Source of the DNA: Parietaria judaica | Lineage: Eukaryota > Streptophyta > Magnoliopsida > Rosales > Urticaceae | Direction: 5' to 3' | DNA length: 64,000 nt | Assembly (NCBI GenBank): GCA_954871525.1 | Contig: OX940870.1 | Span: forward strand, 17,019,501 to 17,083,500 | Shown: positions 58,604 through 64,000 of the stretch, one piece after another | Numbering within the stretch: position 1 is the stretch's first letter | Layout of the letters: every line of letters starts with the position of its first letter | Notes under the pieces: generated by a model | What the model saw: the letters and a program-made list of their open reading frames with translations, nothing else | Told to the model about the DNA's origin: nothing | The model's database searches: none | Position numbers and translations under genes: made by a program

Positions 58604-61600
58604 ATGGCAGGATCGGACGGAAACAGCAACAACAAGGACGAGAAGTTGCCGCCGGGATTCCGATTTCACCCGACGGATGAAGAACTGATCACGTTTTATC
58701 TGATGAACAAGATCTCCGACGCCACTTTTACGGGAAGGGCAATCACTGATGTTGATCTCAACAAGTGTGAGCCCTGGGAACTTCCAGGTATTATAATATG
58801 CTTTTTGTAGAGTTAGTTTTATGCCATGACTAACTGAAACCCTAAGTATTATTATTTTCTCATTTGCATATCGAATATATATCTTTGCAGACCATTCAAT
58901 TTGAACTGTCAGATTTATATTTCATCTGATTGTAAGAATAACAAACCTCCAATACAAATTATATACATATATATAATGCTCATGTATATTGTTACAAATA
59001 TTTAACATCCCCAAGAGTGGGTTTTTTTTTTTGGCTCAAAATATTTGGATAATTCAACATATAATATAAGGAGTAAAGAAATTTGTTGAAGAAAAAAACC
59101 CCAACAAAGTTCATGAAACCCTAGTATAGTGAGATTTTTCAAATAGATCACCAAATTCTATAAGTAGGCTTAATATTGGAGGTTCAAGCATTAAATTATG
59201 GTACTCGATCGATCAATATAATAATTTCTTGATAATTTAATAAACAGCAAAGGCGAAGATGGGTGAAAAGGAGTGGTACTTCTTCAGCCTCCGGGACCGA
59301 AAATACCCGACGGGAGTTCGAACGAACCGAGCAACAAACACGGGTTACTGGAAAACGACTGGGAAAGACAAGGAGATCTTCAACAGTGTGAGCTCAGAGT
59401 TAGTTGGAATGAAAAAGACATTGGTTTTCTACAGAGGAAGAGCTCCGAGAGGAGAGAAAACCAATTGGGTCATGCATGAATATCGCATCCACTCCAAATC
59501 TGCCTTCAGAACATCCAAGGTAACCCTACATCGATCTCCATTTTCGAGCTTGTTTTATTTATTAATAGATTTCGGAGCTTTAATTTGTGCTCAAATACCT
59601 TGCCCTTATTGACTAGTTACATATTGATATTTATGAATTGGGTAAAATGCGGTTTAAGTACCTAAAGTTTACATTTTTTGCGATTATGTACCTAATGTGT
59701 TTTTTTGGCGGCTAATGTAGCTATTGTTTGTTCTGTTAAGCATTTACGATTCTTCCGTCTATTTTGTTAAGATCCTCGTTATTAGCGCCACGTAACCAGC
59801 CATGTCAGTTAAAACGAAATTAATTTTTTTGGGTAAAATGCGGCTAAAGTACCCAAAGTTTATATTTTTTGCGATTATGTACCTAATGTTTTTTTTGGTG
59901 AAAAATGTAGCTATTGTTTATTTAATGGTCTGGTTATGAAATTAATAAATCATATTTTTAGGAGTTAAAGTGTGTAATTAAAGTTTTGTAATAGCCAGTG
60001 AGAAGATTTATTTCCATACAACAATTTTATCATGCACTTGCATTGAGAGTAAACAATGTTGTTTTAAATAGCCAAATTACTGGGCTTTTATATGGCTTAG
60101 ATTAACAAGCCACTGCATCATATAAATGTGTTCAAAAGTATATTTGTGGCAAATGTATGTAAGTTGCAAAATTGGGAGACGGCTGGCTAAACGATCTTTT
60201 ATTTACATATGTTGAGAAAGATGTCTTTAATGTAATTGAAGACGAGCCTATTATGATTCATTTCCAAAACATGAAAACTCGTAGAGGACAATTGTAATGT
60301 AATGTTTTTCTCGATTTTAATATCATATCTTATTTTTGAATTTAGTATGTTAATTTTCGCCCCCCTTCCGACAATTTCTGGCTTCGCCCCTGGTGACATT
60401 AGTGACATTATTAGATATTGTGGGCGTTAGTATTTGTCTATCGTATTTTGCCTTATTTTGGAACTTGTTATTTGCCCAATTTTGCAACTTACATACATTT
60501 GCCACAAATATACTTTTGAACACATTTATATGATGCAGTGGCTTGTTAATCTAAGCCATATAAAAGCCCAGTAATTTGGCTATTTAAAACGACATTGTTT
60601 ACTCTCAATGCAACTGCATGATAAAATTGTTGTATGGAAATAAATCTTTTCACTTTAATTCCTCACTGGCTATTACAAAACTTTAATTACACACTTTAAT
60701 TCCTAAAAATATGATTTATTAATTGCATAACCAGACCATTAAATAAACAATAGCTACATTTTTCACCAAAAAAAACATTAGGTACATAATCGCAAAAAAT
60801 GTAAGCTTTGGGTACTTTAGCCGCATTTTACCCAAAAATATTAATTTCGTTTTAACTGACATGGATGGTTACGTGGCGCTAATAACGAGGATCTTAACAA
60901 AATAGACGGAAGAATCGTAAATGCTTAACAGAACGAACAATAGCTACATTAGCCGCCAAAAAAAAAACATTAGGTACATAATCGCTAAAAATGTAAACTT
61001 TAGGTACTTTAGCCGCATTTTACCCTTATGAATTATGTATATACATATTATACACGTTATATGGTTTGTTTGTGTGTATTTTATCAATTTACTCAACTAC
61101 GATCAATCTTCATAAATAACTGTGCACCTAACTTTTCTTTCTTCTCAATTTTAGATAAAACAAGTCAATTATATATATTTTCACCACAAGTGCCCATTAT
61201 TATGTTTAGAAAGGCATGATATGTGTTTGTTAACTACAGGTATAAGTACCCAATGTTACGCTTTATGTGTCTATATTACTAGTACTTCTGTTAGAGTTCA
61301 AATTAGATACCCGAGGGACATATTTACATAACATTGGGTATTAATCCAAGATAAACAAATAATAACGAGATTCTAAGCCGCTTCAAAACACTATTGTATG
61401 GGGAGTTATGCCGTATCTGATAACAGTGACCAGCACTATATTGTTTAGACAGTTTAGACACTTAATTAGTCTAAATAGAAACTTACTTAGTCTTTTTTAT
61501 TCATACGTGACTTAAGATCGCGGGAAAGTGAATCAAAGATACGGATTCCATATTCACGCAAATCCTTTTTGCCTTAAAAAAACATATTAATGATGACATA

Positions 61601-63642
61601 TAGTTGTAGTGATTCAATATGGTAATAAGTTGGTAACTCTTTACAAGATTAACTAGTTTTAAACGTACGAACTTAGAATTATATAAAATGATTTTATCCT
61701 TCCTAATTAAACATGTGATTTAAACGATAACTTAATTAAGCAGTCTTTTGATTCCTATATAAAATAAAGTAGAAAAGGTAAGACATAAATGTGTGTTTTA
61801 GAAATATAATTAGCAAGAAAGAAAAGGCAGTAGATTTTATGGTTACAACGCACGATAATACCAAACAAGGCAAAAAACCAAACATAAAGTTAACTGCACA
61901 AATCGGTAGTAAAATCGACATCCACTAGTGAAGTGATTCACGTAATCGATCGTCAATAATTTTGTGCTGTTATAATTGTGACATGATTATCTTCACTATT
62001 TCCACACGTATGGATTATGGTATTCGTCAATAACTTGTCTACATTATTAATATTCATAGCTTAAAGGTAAACACTACTATATATACTGTAAATATAATAA
62101 TAATAATAACAATAATAATAATAATAATAAATAATGTATTCAATAACATTAAGCTTTTTGTTTCTTATATGAGGAGCAACTTTATGCATAGCTACCTCAT
62201 AAATTTAGGAAAGATACATAAACTTGTGACTTGTGAGTACAAAGAAAATTCGCTAAAAAGTGTTATCCCAAATTTAAGATTTGAACTTGTATTAATGAAG
62301 TACTAATAAATTCAAGGTAAACACTACTATATATACTGTAAATATAATAATAATAATAACAATAATAATAATAATAATAAATAATGTATTCAATAACATT
62401 AAGCTTTTTGTTTCTTCTATGAGGAGCAACTTTATGCATAGCTACCTCATAAATTTAGGAAAGATACATAAACTTGTGACTTGTGAGTACAAAGAAAATT
62501 CGCTAAAAAGTGTTATCCCAAATTTAAGATTTGAACTTGTATTAATGAAGTACTAATAAATTCTAAGTTTATATCTCATGGTACACGAAAAATTGAAAAA
62601 CATTGATATGGAATAAAACGCTTTATTTGAACTTTGTACGCTGATAAGTTCCTTAAGAAACTCAGTTTAACAACCATTAGATAAGATTAGATAGCTCAAT
62701 GAATGACTATATATGGGACATATATCATCACATCAACATAATCATATGTAAATATGATAAAGCAGTGGCGTTGGCGTATCAACAATTTTAATCCAGGCAA
62801 ATCACTAAATAAATTGTGTTTGGTAGTCTCGAGTATTTTATAAAAAGGTTAGTACGGATATATGAGTGTCTATGGTTGTTATAAACTCTTTTATTAAAAA
62901 AAAATGTTAATTATTTTGCTTCTCATTAAAATTCCGTCCACGTTATCAATTGATTTTTTCCCGATTTCAAATGATCCTTCTCTCTCGAATTGACACGTGT
63001 CCCGGATTTCATGATTTGCAGGACGAGTGGGTGGTTTGCCGAGTGTTCCAGAAGAGCGTGGGAGCCAAAAAGTACCCTACGAACCCTCCCAGGAGCATCA
63101 ACGTCCTCAACCCTTACGCCCTAGACCACCACTACCACCACCACCACATGCAGCCCCTCGCCCTCGGCCCCGACCCCGCCCACTTCCTCTTCGCTCCGCC
63201 CCGCTCCCACCACCCCTCCTACACCCCGGACCTCAACGACCTTTCCCGCGCCTTCCGCGCCGCCGGCTCCTCCTCCGGCGCCGGCCCCGCCTTCTCACCC
63301 GCGCCCTTCGGCTACCCGAATGCCTCCTTCCCCGGCCTCAACCTCAACCTCGCTGGCGGGTCCGGGTTCCGTCCGGCGATGAATATGAGCCAGCAGAGTG
63401 ACGTGGCGGCTGTGGCGTCCATGATGAGCTCCGGCAGTGGATCCTTTCCGGTGGCTCCAGATCAGCAGGGCAGCGCCGCCTGCACCGCTGCTAGTACGGC
63501 CGGGTTCTGTACGGACATGAGCAACGTCAACGTGGCGGCGAGTAGTAGAAACCCTAACGAGAATGGAGGGCAGGGCGGTAACAGGCCGTACGTGAACGTG
63601 GAGAACTGCATGGATCTTGATAGCTATTGGCCTGCGTACTGA
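58604..63642 (+). CDS. NAC transcription factor, NAM/CUC-like (three exons)
   Basis: Exons 58604-58787, 59248-59519 and 63022-63642 (donors CCAG/GTATTA and CAAG/GTAACC, acceptors TAAACAG and TTTGCAG) give 358 residues. The NAC DNA-binding domain fills the first two exons and the start of the third: [19 protein letters not shown] (residue 15 on), [65 protein letters not shown], then [12 protein letters not shown]. The exon structure is the usual one for this family. The C-terminal half, rich in His, Pro, Ala, Gly and Ser, is the presumed activation region and ends [10 protein letters not shown]. Subdomains A-D resemble the NAM/CUC group, which controls organ boundaries and meristems, but I cannot name the orthologue. 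An in-frame ATG at 58532 would add 24 residues; 58604 fits family N-termini better. Confidence 0.92.
58788..59247 (+). other. Intron 1 of the NAC gene
   Basis: 460 bp, GT-AG, phase 1, AT-rich. No embedded element recognised. Confidence 0.9.
59640..61025. mobile_element. Foldback Mutator-like element (non-autonomous) in NAC intron 2
   Basis: A 1,386-bp insertion has a perfect 9-bp target duplication TTATGAATT (59631-59639 and 61026-61034), the length typical of Mutator-like elements. It consists of two inverted arms, 59640-60176 and 60475-61025, each about 540-550 bp and nearly complementary throughout. A 298-bp loop separates them. Termini are GGGTAAAATGCGG. Each arm holds a second internal copy of its terminal about 90 bp (at 59831 and ending 60833). 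No transposase is encoded. Transcription of the NAC gene through it would give a long hairpin in the pre-mRNA. Confidence 0.88.
60177..60474. other. Loop of the foldback element
   Basis: 298 bp between the arms. Contains CGCCCCCCTTCCGACAATTTC and GGCTTCGCCCCTGGTGAC near 60357-60395, a motif resembling ends of other plant repeats, suggesting captured transposon sequence. No gene. Confidence 0.5.
62065..62564. repeat. 250-bp tandem duplication in NAC intron 2
   Basis: Two adjacent copies (about 62065-62314 and 62315-62564) are almost identical; the visible difference is TCTTATATG versus TCTTCTATG. Each includes an (AAT)n tract with one interruption (ATAACAATAAT). Confidence 0.95.
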
Positions 63643-64000
63643 TCATACAGTAAGGAAAATATATATTACGATCGAAGAATGTTATATCAAATATAATTAG
63701 TTATATATATCTATATATAAGTTTGTTACAGGATTTAGACAGCTTATAAGTGAAGCTGATCAGAGAGAATCAAGTGTTGTGCCCAGAAATCGGGTCTCTT
63801 ATATATTAAGTCTATCAACTAGTTCGTATTTTGCAGTACTTCATATTGTGCTTCTTGGATCTTAATAATTACGTACTTTGTAATATTTCGTTTAGGGTTA
63901 AGCCCAAATCTTTTGATTGCCACGTATTGGAATTCTTTTGGAGCCAAGATCTTTTTCAATATCATACGAGGTTCTATCTCAAAATTAAAATGGGCAAAGT
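63643..64000 (+). other. 3' UTR and downstream region of the NAC gene
   Basis: AT-rich sequence after the TGA with no further gene. Candidate AATAATTACG and TGTAATATTTCG stretches near 63862-63890 may belong to the polyadenylation region. Confidence 0.4.

Larger units (their letters stand above)
59520..63021 (+). other. Intron 2 of the NAC gene, unusually long
   Basis: 3,502 bp, GT-AG, phase 0. The position is conserved in NAC genes, but the length is inflated by a foldback element (59640-61025) and a 250-bp tandem duplication (62065-62564). The rest is AT-rich without genes. Confidence 0.88.

Noticed and set aside
59640..61025. Alternative or extra NAC exons in intron 2
   Set aside because: The sequence is an inverted-repeat transposon with a 9-bp target duplication; exon 2 and exon 3 join in frame without it and complete the NAC domain.
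1..64000. A new multi-gene system or cluster
   Set aside because: The four host genes belong to unrelated pathways and have separate promoters. The other coding sequence is transposon-derived.
1..64000. tRNA genes
   Set aside because: I scanned by eye for GGTTCGA-type T-loop words and found none in a plausible cloverleaf; a covariance-model search would be needed to be sure.

Overview
This window is nuclear DNA of a flowering plant, most likely a eudicot. It has spliceosomal introns, intergenic DNA rich in A and T, plant-specific families (a NAC transcription factor and an organelle RNA-editing PPR protein) and plant transposon lineages (Tekay and Tat Gypsy, Copia, Cassandra-type TRIM, Mutator-like). 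I could not fix the species. There are no operons; the genes are single units separated by layers of nested transposons.

Region by region. 1-7185: 3' part of a plus-strand Tat-like LTR element, with a decayed intron-containing coiled-coil gene inside and a ~2.5 kb LTR holding three different tandem-repeat arrays. 8540-15520: a nested retrotransposon mosaic. It contains two copies of one LTR (one interrupted by a solo Cassandra-type LTR carrying 5S rRNA sequence), a minus-strand Copia fragment and a truncated minus-strand Tat-type gag-pol. 15521-21560: AT-rich, with one chromovirus-like LTR remnant. 21583-23244: an intact single-exon PPR gene resembling Arabidopsis MEF21. 23654-24875 (minus): a two-exon gene for a GET2/CAMLG-like ER receptor. 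26480-27513: a probable solo LTR. 28554-37641: a Gypsy gag pseudogene split by a 7.7 kb Tekay chromovirus (29777-37509) with both LTRs and a target-site duplication. 38223-39455 (minus): a complete tRNA m7G46 methyltransferase gene whose likely 5' exon comes from a NOP53-like gene. 39544-41365: a possible hAT-like TIR element. 47148-52560: a young, nearly intact Copia element (546-bp LTRs, TSD TTGTG, three in-frame stops). 52771-55341 (minus): a related Copia reduced by an internal gag-to-RT deletion (TSD TTAAT). 58604-63642: a three-exon NAC gene whose 3.5 kb second intron holds a 1.4 kb foldback Mutator-like element with a 9-bp TSD and a 250-bp tandem duplication.

The four host genes are functionally independent: mitochondrial RNA editing, tail-anchored protein insertion, tRNA modification and developmental transcription. 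I see no multi-gene system. The most informative signals are the solo 5S-bearing LTR with its empty site in the same window, the foldback element in the NAC intron, the NOP53/tRNA-methyltransferase chimeric 5' end, and the pair of Copia elements showing how an internal-deletion derivative arose.
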